This document shows positions 1 through 11,400 of a stretch of DNA of 64,000 bases, piece by piece. The notes under the pieces were generated by a model, which saw only the letters and a program-made list of their open reading frames with translations, ran no database searches and was not told the origin of the DNA. The translations under genes and the position numbers were made by a program. The stretch spans positions 3,286,001-3,350,000 of the forward strand of contig OY744461.1 in the NCBI GenBank assembly GCA_963556145.1, written 5' to 3'. This stretch comes from Hygrocybe punicea. Lineage: Eukaryota > Basidiomycota > Agaricomycetes > Agaricales > Hygrophoraceae. Positions within the stretch are counted from its first letter, which is position 1; each line of letters begins with the position of its first letter.

Positions 1-189
1 CCTTGTTGTAGCTTAGCGAGGAACTGCAAGTGATTCGAGGTGTAGACCAGTAGGTCATTTGACATATCTCTACTGATCCACTTTTTCAACTGCCAAGAAA
101 AAAATGCCAGCTTTGCTTCTGATCAGCTAAAAATTAAGATTCTTGCATTATACATACATAACCACAATCTGTGAAAAGGGCCTTTGCTA
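1..189. other. Left edge, no gene seen
   Basis: AT-rich sequence without a convincing reading frame. It may be the 3' flank of the dead transposon to its right. Confidence 0.4.
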
Positions 190-1200
190 TATCTGGTGTA
201 CCCTATGACATACATAGCTTCCACAAGTCAAACTCTGGGGTATCACTTTCCCCCAGCTGATATCCATATTGACAAATCCATGACTTTGCTAGAACTGCAA
301 TAAGCTGCTAGTCTGAGAAACTATAAACTTACTGATGTTCAAACTTTCCTCAATGGGATTCAGACCAGGAGAAACAGATGGCAAAAACAGAAGGCAACTC
401 CTATGGGATATGTGAGATGTGCAATTTCCCTAAGCTGTCTTGTAATGCTGTTTTCTTAAATCTTATGTGTTGAGCAAATTATTGTCGAGGATCAAAACAC
501 TCCATGATTGTGGATATGGAGGAGGAAAACTAAGAGACGGACACGTACAACGTCATTGATAACAAAGTCATAGAATTCTGCACCATCAACCGACCAACAA
601 ACGATACACGATGTAGCCATCAATGCTGATTGCCCACAATATACTCCAGTATTCGCCACGCTCGTAGGGTTGAACTTCCACTTCTCGTTGTCCAGCTGGC
701 GCATGACCACGACGATGAGAAAGTGATCTGCCATTCTTACAAGACTCATCCGTGAACACACATTGCTCTAGCATCAGATGCATGGCAACCATCACCGCCA
801 TTCAACTCGGTCCCTCTCGTTCCGTTGCACTGCGGTCCGTTTCCGTACCTTGTAGGTTAGATCTAAGTCCCGGAGGGCATTGTGGAGAGCAGAAATGGAA
901 ATGGGCAAACCGTGGTGAACTCTTGAATCTCGTCGAGATAGAGGGTGAGGGTGACTTGGTGACGAGATTGCGTAGATCAACAATTTCAGCTGTGCCGAGG
1001 AGACGCCGACGTCCAAGCAAGACTCTAAGTGGGTCTACTCGGCCTTCCTGTTCACAATTGTTGAGTCAACGCTCGATACTGCGGTCGGAGACCCCAAGTG
1101 CTGTCACCACTTCTTCCATATCCCATCCATCTTGGAGCAGGTATAGCCTTTCTTTTTATATCCCTGCGAATGGGGCGGTATACCATCGTGCGGTGGAATA
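190..1200 (-). pseudogene. Decayed Tc1/mariner-type (DDE_3-like) transposase
   Basis: Read on the minus strand, this stretch holds the ordered blocks of a fungal Tc1/mariner-like transposase but no intact frame. A helix-turn-helix-like block (GWDMEEVVTALGVSDRSIER) lies at about 1070-1140 and is followed by a TGA at 1066-1068. Next come a block resembling the second DNA-binding part at 790-1010, the first catalytic block (VFTDES) near 745-762, the second (LILDN) near 484-501, and the third (SPGLNPIEE) near 349-378. Several frame changes and stops separate the blocks, so this is an old inactive copy. I saw no convincing terminal inverted repeats, and the left end may lie outside the window. The family assignment rests on the order and spacing of the blocks. 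Confidence 0.72.
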
Positions 1201-1394
1201 GCAAACAGCACGTTGGGAAGCCGTACAGTGAGTTTCTGAATTTTTTGAATTTTCCGAACGCACGTGGACAAGCATTCTGAAAACGGTCGTAACATATGCG
1301 GCGATGGGGACGGTATGGTCGCTCGTTGTGACATATAATAACCCGTGTCATCTGCTTGCTAGTGATTGCCCACTTTCCTGGTGTCCTGCCATAC
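1201..1394. promoter_or_regulatory. Upstream region of the sphingomyelinase-like gene
   Basis: Short stretch between the dead transposase and the ATG at 1395. No specific element is recognised. The transposon remnant lies immediately upstream of the promoter. Confidence 0.35.
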
Positions 1395-4130
1395 ATGTCC
1401 GCTTTCCGTGTTTGCATCCTTCTCGTCCTGCTTTGTACCCTTGTCTCCGCCAGTATAGTCGACAACATTCTCAAAGCTTTCGAACAGGCTGTTGACTGTA
1501 ACTCATGTCATGCGCTACTGGTCACTCTCGAGGGGTTGGTTATCTTAGGAGACGGCGTATTTGTGGATGTCTTCACTGCAGTTTGCAAAGATCTCAAGGC
1601 AAGACATCATCATGTCATTCAGCGTTGCCATCGAACGATTTTGCATCACAGATTCAAGACGCCGATGTTTGCACAGGTTTGATCGAGCAACAAGGTCCAA
1701 TTATCGCAAACACCATAAGAAAGGCCTCCATGACAGGCCAACAGGGGACCAAACTTTGCAGTGCCCTCTTAGGTCTTTGTCAAGATCCCCCGGTCAATCC
1801 ATATACCGTCCAATTTGCAAAGGCCACCCCGCCTCCCAAGATATTCTCATCTTCCGGGAAGCCCCCCTTCCAAGTCGCACATTTCAGTGATGTCCATATC
1901 GACCGACAGTACACCGTGAGCTAAATCCTTTCCCCTCATTCGATGGAATTGATGCTAATCATCCTTCAGACGGGCTCTGAGGCAAACTGTACCAAGCCAA
2001 TATGCTGCAGGAATTATGCTGATGAATCCAGCACCATTGCCGAGCCTGCAGGTCCAAATGGCAACGGCAAATGTGATAGCCCGGTTTCCCTGTCAGACTC
2101 AATGCTGCAGGCTATCACCCAATTCAGTCCTTCGAACAAGTTCTCCATTTTCACAGGCGATGTCGTCGAAGGCGAGAATAAAGAACCTTTCGTTCGTCCA
2201 AATGTTGACTATTTCCCTTGCAGCTGCCATATGGCTCGTGACCCAAGAGTGAGTCTTTGCCCCTGCGTACTGTGAACGTTCCGTTGATGGTGAATACCGA
2301 GGTAGTGGTGTAATCAGCGACATGAAATCTTTCAATCAAGATATGCTGAAAAAACTCGGTTCACCTGTATATCCTGCCATCGGCAAGTTGTCCAAGATAC
2401 ATTTGCAGTATTGGCTCATGCAACGGTTTTGGTTAATAAAATCTAGGCAATCAGTTTGTACTTGTTACTTGTGGCATATCCGGATTCCTAATGTTACATG
2501 TAGCGAGTCAGCTCCTGTCAACAGTTTCCCTCGCAACACGACTATGACTTCCTTTAGTGCACAATTTGTCTTCGACACCCAGAGTAGTGGTTGGTTGGTA
2601 CGTATCCTGTCCACAAGCCGTTAGTCATGCTGATCATAGGCGGTCCACAGCAATGGATCGGCGATGTGGCTGCTGACCAAGTAACTCACGTATCTGGGAG
2701 TTATTCTACGATTGCCGCTGGGACCAACTTACGGTATGATTGTCTTTGATTGACGCCTTGTCATCAGCACTCAACCTCGACTTGCCAGAATTATTTCCTT
2801 GAACACTGTATACTGGTACAAGGCCAAGTATGTCCGACTGGTTCTCATGTTTACTCGATACTAACTGCCGTACCAAAATCATAGCTTTTGGTTGTATGAT
2901 AACGACAACGGGCCGTGGGTCTCTTTTCTTCCTGTCATCATCAGCCTCATTCATACCAAAAAAATCTGTGCATTGTGTCACTGTAGAGCCGATCCTAATG
3001 GTATCCTTGCTTTCTTGATACAACAATTACAAGCCGCGGAAGATGCGGGACAACGCGTATGGGTTATTGGGCACATGCCGCCAGGAGGACCAGACACGCT
3101 CCATGATCAGGTGAGTTAACAATTGAACTTGATGAGCTCGCTATACTCACCTATAGCACCACAGTCAAACTACTATGATCAGGTCGTTCAACGCTATAAG
3201 GACACTATTGCTGCTCACTTTTTTGGACATAGCCATTCTGTGAATCTCACTTACATCTGCCATCTGCAATTGGAATGATACTGATGATCAGGACGAAATG
3301 GAAATCGCGTACTCAGATTACACCCACCAAATCGCCGCCAATGCCGTCAGCGTCTCGTACATCGGTCCCGCATTGACTCCAAGAAGTATATCGCCACAAC
3401 TTTGTTTGGGAAAATTAATCAGATCGGTCCTTTGATAGGTGGAAATCCTGCTTTCAAAGTATACGACGTCGATCCGGACACCTATGAAATCATGGATTCC
3501 CGTGTTTATATCAGTGAGTATTGCGTGAAACTACTGAATGTTTTCTGAGAAGTACAATCGTCCAACTACATAGGTAACATGGGTGATCCCAGTTTCCAGA
3601 GCGACCGTGAGTTCTTTCTCATTTAATTAGATGATCCCGGCCCTGATACGTCTGGATAGCAACGTGGGAACTATACTACAGTGTTCGGGAAACGTACGGA
3701 CCGCTGGTTGGCCTCTCCCCTACTCAACCTTTGAGTCCTGCGTTTTGGCATAATGTGACCGATGTCTTTGCGGCGAATGATACCGCCTTCCAACTGTATA
3801 ACACATTCAAGACCAGGGATGGGAAGGTTACACCGTGTGATGCGGACTGCAAGCGCGCCACGATCTGTGATGTGAGGGCGATGCGTGCAGAAAATAACTG
3901 CGTAAGTATGCCTAAGCCTATCAAGTCACTGTTGACATCTGTGATTGAACGACGGACACTGCTACTGCTAGGATGTTGCGACACCAGGTTTTCATTTCAG
4001 GAAGAGGGACGATGAGCGACCCGCTTTGCTACACACTCGGGAGTGCGAGGGTGTGGGTATTGGCCATGTATTTTTGGACTTGGCCTCCCTAGCGTCGTCG
4101 GACGATGTGTGTGCAAAATATTTTTGTTGA
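1395..4130 (+). CDS. Acid sphingomyelinase-like phosphodiesterase (saposin B + metallophosphatase)
   Basis: Secreted or lysosome/vacuole-type phosphodiesterase expected to split sphingomyelin or related phosphodiesters. The ATG at 1395 opens a hydrophobic signal peptide (MSAFRVCILLVLLCTLVSAS), followed by a cysteine-rich saposin B region (CNSCHALL, DVCTGLIE, LCSALLGLC). The metallophosphatase core shows the metal-binding motifs in order: HFSDVHID near 1880, FTGDVVEG near 2150, GHMPPGG near 3075 and FFGHSHS near 3225. The last exon, after an intron with donor at 3902, ends in DDVCAKYFC and a TGA at 4128-4130. At least eight short introns are needed. One at 1599-1651 has a GC donor (AAG|GCAAGA), and using it keeps the saposin frame open. 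Borders between 2250 and 3130 are the least certain part of the model. Confidence 0.85.
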
Positions 4131-5104
4131 ATCGTGGGTACTGATTTCGTGGCCAGTCTGCAGGTACATTAGCACTTTTGAGGGAACATCTGGATGGAAT
4201 CATACCCCTCATATAGACGTTTGGAGCAGTTTGTTTGTCCAAGAGACATTTTCCTGGCGGCAATATATACTAGTGTTCTCTAGTAACCGCAAACTGCGCA
4301 ATACTATTTGGCTGACGCATGGATTATATGTCGGGGAATAGAGTGTTTTCCGTTCTATCATGTGACGAGTGGTTTGTCCGTTCGCCGGCGTTGGAGAGAT
4401 GTCCGTAGTGCAATGACTTGGCGCTCAATATTCATGAAGAAATATTGGAGTATCATGATTGATGCTGTTGCAGGAACAAATTGATGGCGAACAAACGGTG
4501 GCGTTCTCCCCAACCCCTCAAGGATCAGGATATTGGGGAGGACACAGCACCAAGGGCTAGCCAAGACGCTGTCAACGAGGTAAGACGCTATCATAGGCCA
4601 AGACGATAAGACCAGGAGATCAATCCGAACCTTAAATTGTCCTGTCGTCCGAAGCTGTTTGAGAACCCTGTTGGCGTGTGATTCCCCCGGTTTTTGGAGT
4701 TTGATCTGCGCGACCATGGCTGGAATGTCCTTGAGCAAAAGAATAGCCTGAATGAATGGCCCCGACTTGATTTGGATGTTCTTCTTGATGGATTTGACGA
4801 AGAAACCCTTTTCTATCATGGTGTGGACCACGGTAGCGCGCTACTACTAAGTCCCACGGAAGGCCGTGCTGGGGGATAAAACGCCTCCCGCAGCACTAAC
4901 GCGAAGACATGTTTGTATAGACATTTTGATTAAAAGCTCCACTGGCAGATCCATAATTACCCTTCTGGTACTGTACATAAAAACAAACAACGCACCAGAA
5001 CTTTCCTAAAAGGACAAGCATACGGTAGTGGTTTCCCCGCTCTGGCTTCGAGACTAGTACTACGATAGAAGGGACAAATATAAGATCATGAAGCTGGTCA
5101 TTCT
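4131..5104. other. Intergenic stretch with one unassigned open frame
   Basis: Nothing recognisable lies here. The only long open frame is on the minus strand at 4358-4819 (about 153 codons from an ATG at 4819). Its translation matches no family I know. It could be spliced to a short end (donor after TTGQFK, acceptor near 4558) or be a chance open frame. Confidence 0.4.
4358..4819 (-). CDS. Unrecognised open frame, possibly spurious
   Basis: This uninterrupted minus-strand frame begins at an ATG (MIEKGFFVKS) and runs about 153 codons. The first part is lysine-rich and polar. The last third is hydrophobic and then arginine-rich (TSLQRRRTDKP). No domain, signal peptide or motif is recognised. 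A plausible intron inside it would shorten the protein to about 75 residues. Its position between two 3' ends (sphingomyelinase-like on plus, DUF6699 protein on minus) is compatible with a small gene but proves nothing. Confidence 0.2.
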   Translation of the reverse strand: MIEKGFFVKSIKKNIQIKSGPFIQAILLLKDIPAMVAQIKLQKPGESHANRVLKQLRTTGQFKVRIDLLVLSSWPMIASYLVDSVLASPWCCVLPNILILEGLGRTPPFVRHQFVPATASIMILQYFFMNIERQVIALRTSLQRRRTDKPLVT

Positions 5105-5635
5105 TCATCTCAATCGCGAATTCCGAGATAGGGTCAGGATGCATGCGAACCCCATCTCGTAAGACATCGACAAACCCGCAAAACTCGTCGACTGCAACAA
5201 ACAATCTGCTCGTGTGACACCGTTCGCGCGCACTCTCCGAGGGTCCGGAGATGACCTCCACCGATAGTCAAAGACCTGCCCGACACGCTCCCGATGCTTC
5301 TCGGACAAACGCTCCCACTCCCCTATCCTGATTCGCATTTGGGAGACACGATGTATAGCTTCGAGGAGGTCAAGGATAGTGACCCCGAAATGATTTCGGG
5401 CTTCTATGGGCCAGGGGTAGGGAAATAGGTCACAAACGACGTAGAGCGCCGTGACGGGGGGGGAGGTTGCATGCTGGTAAAGTTCGGATGCAGGGATGCG
5501 TCTATTGGGTGAAGAAGCGAGTCGAACGAAGGCCGAGGGTGATTCCCTCAAGTCCCAGAGGATGGGTGAACAAGGGTTGCCTATCACATCGCGATGAGAG
5601 TATCTGAGAAGTGGGTGGAGAGACACTGGGGGCAT
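5105..5635 (-). CDS. DUF6699 domain protein
   Basis: A fungal protein of unknown function with the layout of DUF6699, a domain expanded in agaricomycetes. From the ATG at 5635 the frame shows the family's landmarks in order: a start resembling LHPLLRYS, then PILWDLRESP, a strand-like ALYVVCDLFPYPWPIEAR, the VTILDLLEAIH block, an RIGEWERL helix, and a C-terminal GVTRADCLLQSTSFAGLSMS block. The whole domain fits in one exon of 176 codons. Members usually have a longer disordered N-terminus, so an upstream exon may be missing from this model. The call is by pattern of conserved blocks, not by alignment. Confidence 0.68.
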   Translation of the reverse strand: MPPVSLHPLLRYSHRDVIGNPCSPILWDLRESPSAFVRLASSPNRRIPASELYQHATSPPVTALYVVCDLFPYPWPIEARNHFGVTILDLLEAIHRVSQMRIRIGEWERLSEKHRERVGQVFDYRWRSSPDPRRVRANGVTRADCLLQSTSFAGLSMSYEMGFACILTLSRNSRLR

Positions 5636-6656
5636 GGTGGGATCATTGAAAGGAGAGCATGTCTATCTGTCGTTTTTATGCTTCCTGACCCGCTGCCCAA
5701 GATTTGGTAAAGCTGACACATCAGAGGCAGACGGAAAGCCATTCCGAGCCCTTGAAGTATATTCAACCAAAATGGGGTACGGAGACAGAAGAGGCGCACT
5801 GCACCTTTATCAGCAAGGAATTGCGAACAGCCTAGCGACGAATGTAAGTGGCAGTATGGTCGATCAACGGTTGCGGGATACGTTCTGAGTCAAAGCCTTC
5901 GGCCCCGGATGGAGATCATGATCTACATGAAAAAGCGAACATACGTGACACTCTTTTACCAGAGTTGATACAGACACAACTGCCACGGGTTTCCAGAACG
6001 AGACATAGACGCAGTGAGCACCAACTCGACTATTCCCTCGTGCATTTGCCTGCGGCCGAACCATAGAAGCGGAGGGATTCGGCTCATAGATAGCGCCCCA
6101 ACCCATAACTCCCGTACCTGTAACAAAGATCATCCTAGGGAATCTGGGCAATGGGCAAGCCGGTGTTGGATCTTCGGGTCCGTAACATTGGTGTGCTGAT
6201 AAAGCAAACAAACAAAGATTGGACATATGAGATTGGACATATGAGTGCCAACGTTTCTGATGCCCTGGGGGGAATCTTAAGCGTAGAACTCGACGAAAAT
6301 CTGAATGGGAACACTACACAGCGGCAGACAATTCTGAACCATTGGAAAATTATGCAAGGGATATAGGTGCTCTTGTAAAAATAGCCAGTCATATAGGTGA
6401 GGCTATGAGCATTGCCATCGTTGGCCTATTATGCCGATTTGGAGAAAGTTATGAACTGTCATGCAGATGAACCGTATTAAACCCACCATAGACGACGGAC
6501 GAAACGCTGGAGGCGGGAACTTCGCCAGATATAAATCTAGACATGAAACTCGACGGCCTTCAAGTTCGCAAGCTGGAACAAAACATTTTGTTCCGGTCAT
6601 GTTGACGTGACAATTGTAACATCGTGACCGACGCGTTTCTCTCACTGCAAATATTA
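5636..6656. other. Intergenic stretch, no supported gene
   Basis: Several overlapping open frames of 60-120 codons occur on both strands, but none shows a domain, consistent splice signals or a plausible continuation. The first part may hold the promoter or an upstream exon of the DUF6699 gene, and the last part the promoter of the primase gene. Confidence 0.45.
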
Positions 6657-8173
6657 ATGTCGATTGCCGAAGATCTCGACGCGTCCTCTGCGGAGGTTAT
6701 GCTTGCATTTTATCGTCGATTATATCCCTTCAAATCCATATTTCACTGGCTGAACCACGAGCACGCTCCCACCCGACTCTTCACCCATCGCGAATTCTCA
6801 TTCACACTCCAGGGTGACGTTTACCTCCGGTACAATTCCTTCAACTCCGCCGAAGACTTGAAAAAACAAGTTTGTTCACTGAATCCAACGCGTTTCGAAA
6901 TCGGTCCAGTATATAGCGCGAGGGTAGTGTGGCTATTCTCATTGCTCTAATCTACAGCCTAACAGGGAATTCCGCTAGCCACGGGATAAGAAGACGGTCA
7001 GACCGGGCGCCTTTACACCCCTTCAACGGGAGCTGGTCTTCGATATCGATATGACTGACTATGACTCTATCCGCACATGCTGCTCCGGTACTGGCATCTG
7101 TCGCCGATGCTGGGCGTTCATTTCTGCTGCGGTTCGCGTCCTCCATGCGGGTATACGCGATCAATTCGGGTTCCAACATCTCCTATGGGTGTATTCCGGC
7201 CGTCGAGGGATCCATTTGTGGATATCAGACAAGGAGGCAATGGATTTGACTGATGAGCAGCGAAAGGCCATTGTCGGCTGGTTAACAGTGGTTCAAGGTG
7301 GGAAGGAGATGCATAAGAAGGTCAACGTGCGCATCGGTCAGCGTGCTTTGCCGCCTTCATTAGCGTGCGTTCGCATATTTTGCTCATATACCTATATTAA
7401 TTTAGAATGCATAGTGCCACTCTGGAGCATCTTGCACAGGTTTTTGGAGAAGTCATTCTCGCAGATCAGAACTGTTTTGCTTCGGAAGAAGGATGGACGG
7501 CGCTGCTTCAATTGATTCCTGACCGAGTTGTGGCAGAGACATTGCGAAAAAAATGGTCCACCGGCGCCGACCGCTCTTCTGAGGAAAAATGGTCCGATCT
7601 CAAGAATGAAGTCAAGAAATTTGAGAAAGGATCCCCGCTGCGAGTATGTTTACTTAAGATTTTCTTTTCAGCGTCGACTTATCTACTGACTTCCAGGCAA
7701 CGCTCATGGCGGCGATGGAAGATATCATTCTGCAATATACATATCCACGTTTAGACGCAGAGGTATCGAAGCACCGCAATCATTTGCTCAAAGCTCCCTT
7801 CTGTATACATCCAAAGACTGGCCGGGTCTGCGTTCCTGTTGACCCCGAACGGATAGAAGAATTTGACCCGGAACGTGTGCCAACTGTTGGACAGCTCCTG
7901 CGTGAACTTGATTCCGTCAAGGCAGATTCACTTCCATCCGAGGGTGGGGAACACCATTCTGGCATGCAACTTTCTATTCTAGTATTCGTGCTGTTATCTA
8001 AATAGTGATCTAGATTGGGAAAAAACATCACTCAAGCCCTATGTTGATATGCTGGATAAACATACTATGACACTTATGGACGAAGTTAGAAGGAGCAAAC
8101 GGGCAACGGGTATGTGTGTTTGTATACCTCTCTAGCAGGAGGTTGACGTATCATTGCAGACATGACTTGGTGA
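6657..8173 (+). CDS. PRI1: DNA primase small (catalytic) subunit
   Basis: Catalytic subunit of the DNA polymerase alpha-primase complex, making RNA primers in the nucleus. The ATG at 6657 precedes LAFYRRLYPFKSIFHWLNHE. The HREFSFTLQGDVYLRYNSF block is typical of the family. The metal-binding acids sit in ELVFDIDMTDYDS, followed directly by the zinc-site cysteines (CCSGTGICRRCW) and by the nucleotide-binding SGRRGIHLW motif near 7196-7222. Later exons give HPKTGRVCVPVDPERIEEFDP, and the protein ends in RSKRATDMTW with a TGA at 8171-8173. About five short introns are needed: donors near 6920, 7370, 7640, 7950 and 8107. The size, about 400 residues or slightly more, is normal. An in-frame upstream methionine is not used because the family motif starts here. 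Confidence 0.9.
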
Positions 8174-8455
8174 TGTCTTAACTACTTAAGGAGCAGCCTT
8201 ATCCATCCGAGTCCGTCCGCTGCTGCTAAACGCTGAACTGCTATATTCAAGTGGAGACGGAGGCGTTGGTCTTTTATCGGGCTAGGGTGCTGATGTAGTT
8301 TACAACGGTTTGCGAACTTATTAATAATAAGCGAGCCTGATGAGCCTTGATGGAAGCTTGATGCGGTTGAATGACTCGGAAATGTTGAAGGCTTTTGGAC
8401 TTTGTTCGGCTCCGTTCAAACCGTTCAACGTTTGTAGTGCTTGTCCAAAACGTTC

Positions 8456-11400
8456 ATGCCAAAATTTCAGCTCGAGGTCGCGATTGCTTTGGCAGTTGGC
8501 GCTGTTTGCAGCCTTGCAGTCTTCTATCTTACCCGACCTCAAGAAGGAACGATAAAGCTGCCAACCACCGAGGAGAATCAAGTAACCGAAAACAACCCTT
8601 TCGATGTCACAAAACCAGAGGACATTGTCGAAGGGTATCCACTGGATGAGGATGACTTTTGGGCTCGGGTACATTTGAGTCATGAAATTTATACCAAGTG
8701 AAATTTACCTCCAGTTATTGATGAGCAGATGCGATTGCGGAAGTTGGTCTTGTCGATTCTCTTCGTGGTAGTTGTGGCGCTCCAGACGATCTGCATCGGA
8801 TGGTCCGCTGCAAATGGTGACGGTGATGATTTGGTCGTCTATGGATTACACCTAGCCTTCTCCCTATACCTTCTGATATTGGCAGTTCGCTCTATCAACC
8901 AAGATTCAACGCACTTGCACTCCGAGTCCATTTTGCACTTGTCTGTTTTATCATTCTGGGCTACTGCACTCTTGGGAGAGACCGCCATATTACCGTCGAC
9001 TGCCGCTCCAGTCATCACCCTGATGGAATCATATCCCGCTCTCAGAGGCCTCTGGTTTACTGTTTTAGCATCATACTTTCTAGCCTGTGTGATTTCGGCC
9101 ACCACACCTCGAGGACCTAGTCTCCACTATCCTTCCAACAGCATTTACTCCGAGAAAGCCATATCCGTGACCACCAACATTGTCAAGGATAACGTGTGCG
9201 GATCTTCCTGTGTGTCGTGATCATCTGAAATAAATAAAATTTGACCGCCTGACGTTCATCTTGTAGATGCTTCTCCCTGGGACACACTACTTTTCTCGTA
9301 CACCACCAAAGTCGTCATGCTGGGGAGTATCGCTACAAGTTTTGAGATCGGGGATCTTCCCATTGTCCCCGCCAGCATGCGGTCGACATTCAACTTCAGA
9401 AAAATGACGAAGGCTTTACGTACTTTCCACCTTCGTATCGGAACGTGGCGACCAAAACCTGGTTCAGGCTGGGGATTAATCTATCGTCTCGCTCGTACAA
9501 ACTGGATCGTGGTTATCACATTAATGTTACTTGCCGCCTTGAGTGCCGTTCTATTCTATGTGCCAGCGCTCTTTTTGCAGCTACTCATCAGGTATCTGGA
9601 GGCAGACCCGGAGAGGAACGACAGAGGTTGGGGGTGGGTATATGCGGCCGGATTGTTTTCAGCGAATGTGATCGTACATCTTTGTAAAGTATTTTTATCA
9701 TTATCCTATTCATTGACTCACTCTCTGGCAGTTACTGGTCAACTTTGGTCGCTTGCGGTAGCCATACTTCAACCTCGCTTGAAAATCCAGTTGAACACCA
9801 TCTTATTCGCTAAAACTCTTGTCAGGAAGGACGTTGCTTCTTCTGCAGATTCAGTGTCTTCCAACGCTGCAGACGCTGCAACTAAACCGACGGTGGCTAC
9901 TAGAGAGGCTTTGGAAAAGAAGGATGACGAAGATAATTTCTCGAGCAAAGCTCAAGTTATGACGCTTATGACAACAGATGTTGACCGCGTGAGCGATTTT
10001 TCCTGGCACGTTTTCTCTCTTATCGGTGAGTGTCTGAAGTGGCACTTGTATCGCCAACCAGCTTAAAAACGAAACGCGGCTTTACACAGATGCACCTCTC
10101 GAAGTTGTGATTGGTTCTATCTTCTTATATAAGCTACTTGGTGATCTGCAGTCACCGACACTTCAAGTAGCTTGTGCTAACTACGACATGATTCAGGAGT
10201 TTCCTGCTTCTTCGGTCTGGCCGTGACGTGTTTGTTTCTCCCCATGAACCACCTTGCTGGCAAAGTTGTTGTTTTCGCGCAGGACAAGTTGATGAAGGCA
10301 CGTGACGAGCGGGTAGCACTGATGAATGAGGTCCGTTGCTTTAGAGGATTCTGTGTGGCAAGCTTAACGAGAATATCGTGGTTCACAGATTCTTGGGGCG
10401 ATCCGCATGCTCAAGGTTAATCTTGTTCACACTGGATCGGAGGATATTGACTCAAACGTTTGTCTTGTGTTGAGTTCATGGCCTGGGAACGCAGCTTCGA
10501 GGCAAAGGTTATGAAAGTCCGGGAAAAGGAACTGAAATTTCAGAGGCTTACTTATCTTATCGAGGTACACGTGTCAGGCATCTTGCGTATCATATAGACA
10601 CTCAAATTTTGCCTCCCTAGGTGGCCTTTGGCGCAATCTGGTAACTACAATTAATCCAAATTTGAATCTGAGATATCGATTGATCCTCTTGTAGGAATGC
10701 TTCGCCCATCCTCGTCACCTTGGTTTCGTTTTGGCATTTCACATTCATTCGAAGTCAGGTATTGACGCCATCTATCGCCTTCACATCAGTGAGTTGGTTC
10801 ATTGCCGTACTTTTATTTCATGTTGATCGGTCTTTTTTTAGATCACTGGTAAGCCTTTCACGCTGCGACAAGTGGAACCAATAGGCAAACATGATGGTTC
10901 AGTGTTCTCCGAAATGAAATATGCCCTTAATGCCCTCCCAGAAACCTTTATCAACATGCTGCAGGTAAGCATTTGAATGAATTCACGATGTCTCCGTCAA
11001 GCTTGATGATACCACTCGATCTAGAGTCTAGTGTCCTTGCGTCGCATTGAAAAATACCTAAATTCTGCTGAAGTGTCCCCAGTCCCTCCTTTGGCTGATC
11101 AAACACAGATGATTGCATTCCAATCTGCGACTGTTACATGGCCACAAGAACGGGCGCAGGCCAGTGCTAACGTTAGTACTGGTTCATCCACTGTATCAAC
11201 ACCAAGACACAAATTTGTCCTCATGGACCTGTCCTTTACTTTTCCCCCGGGAGAGCTCTCACTCATCTGTGGGAAGTTGGGATCTGGGAAAACTCTGCTT
11301 TTGTTGGGTATGTCCCTCAGTTTGAAATCTTACCTTGTCCCGACAAGAATTTGCCCAGCACTCTTGGGTGAGGCAGATTTACTTGCGGGGCAGATCATCT

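Noticed and set aside
5864..6226. Minus-strand frame of 120 codons upstream of the primase
   Set aside because: No domain, no splice continuation and overlapping frames on the other strand. Nothing separates it from chance.
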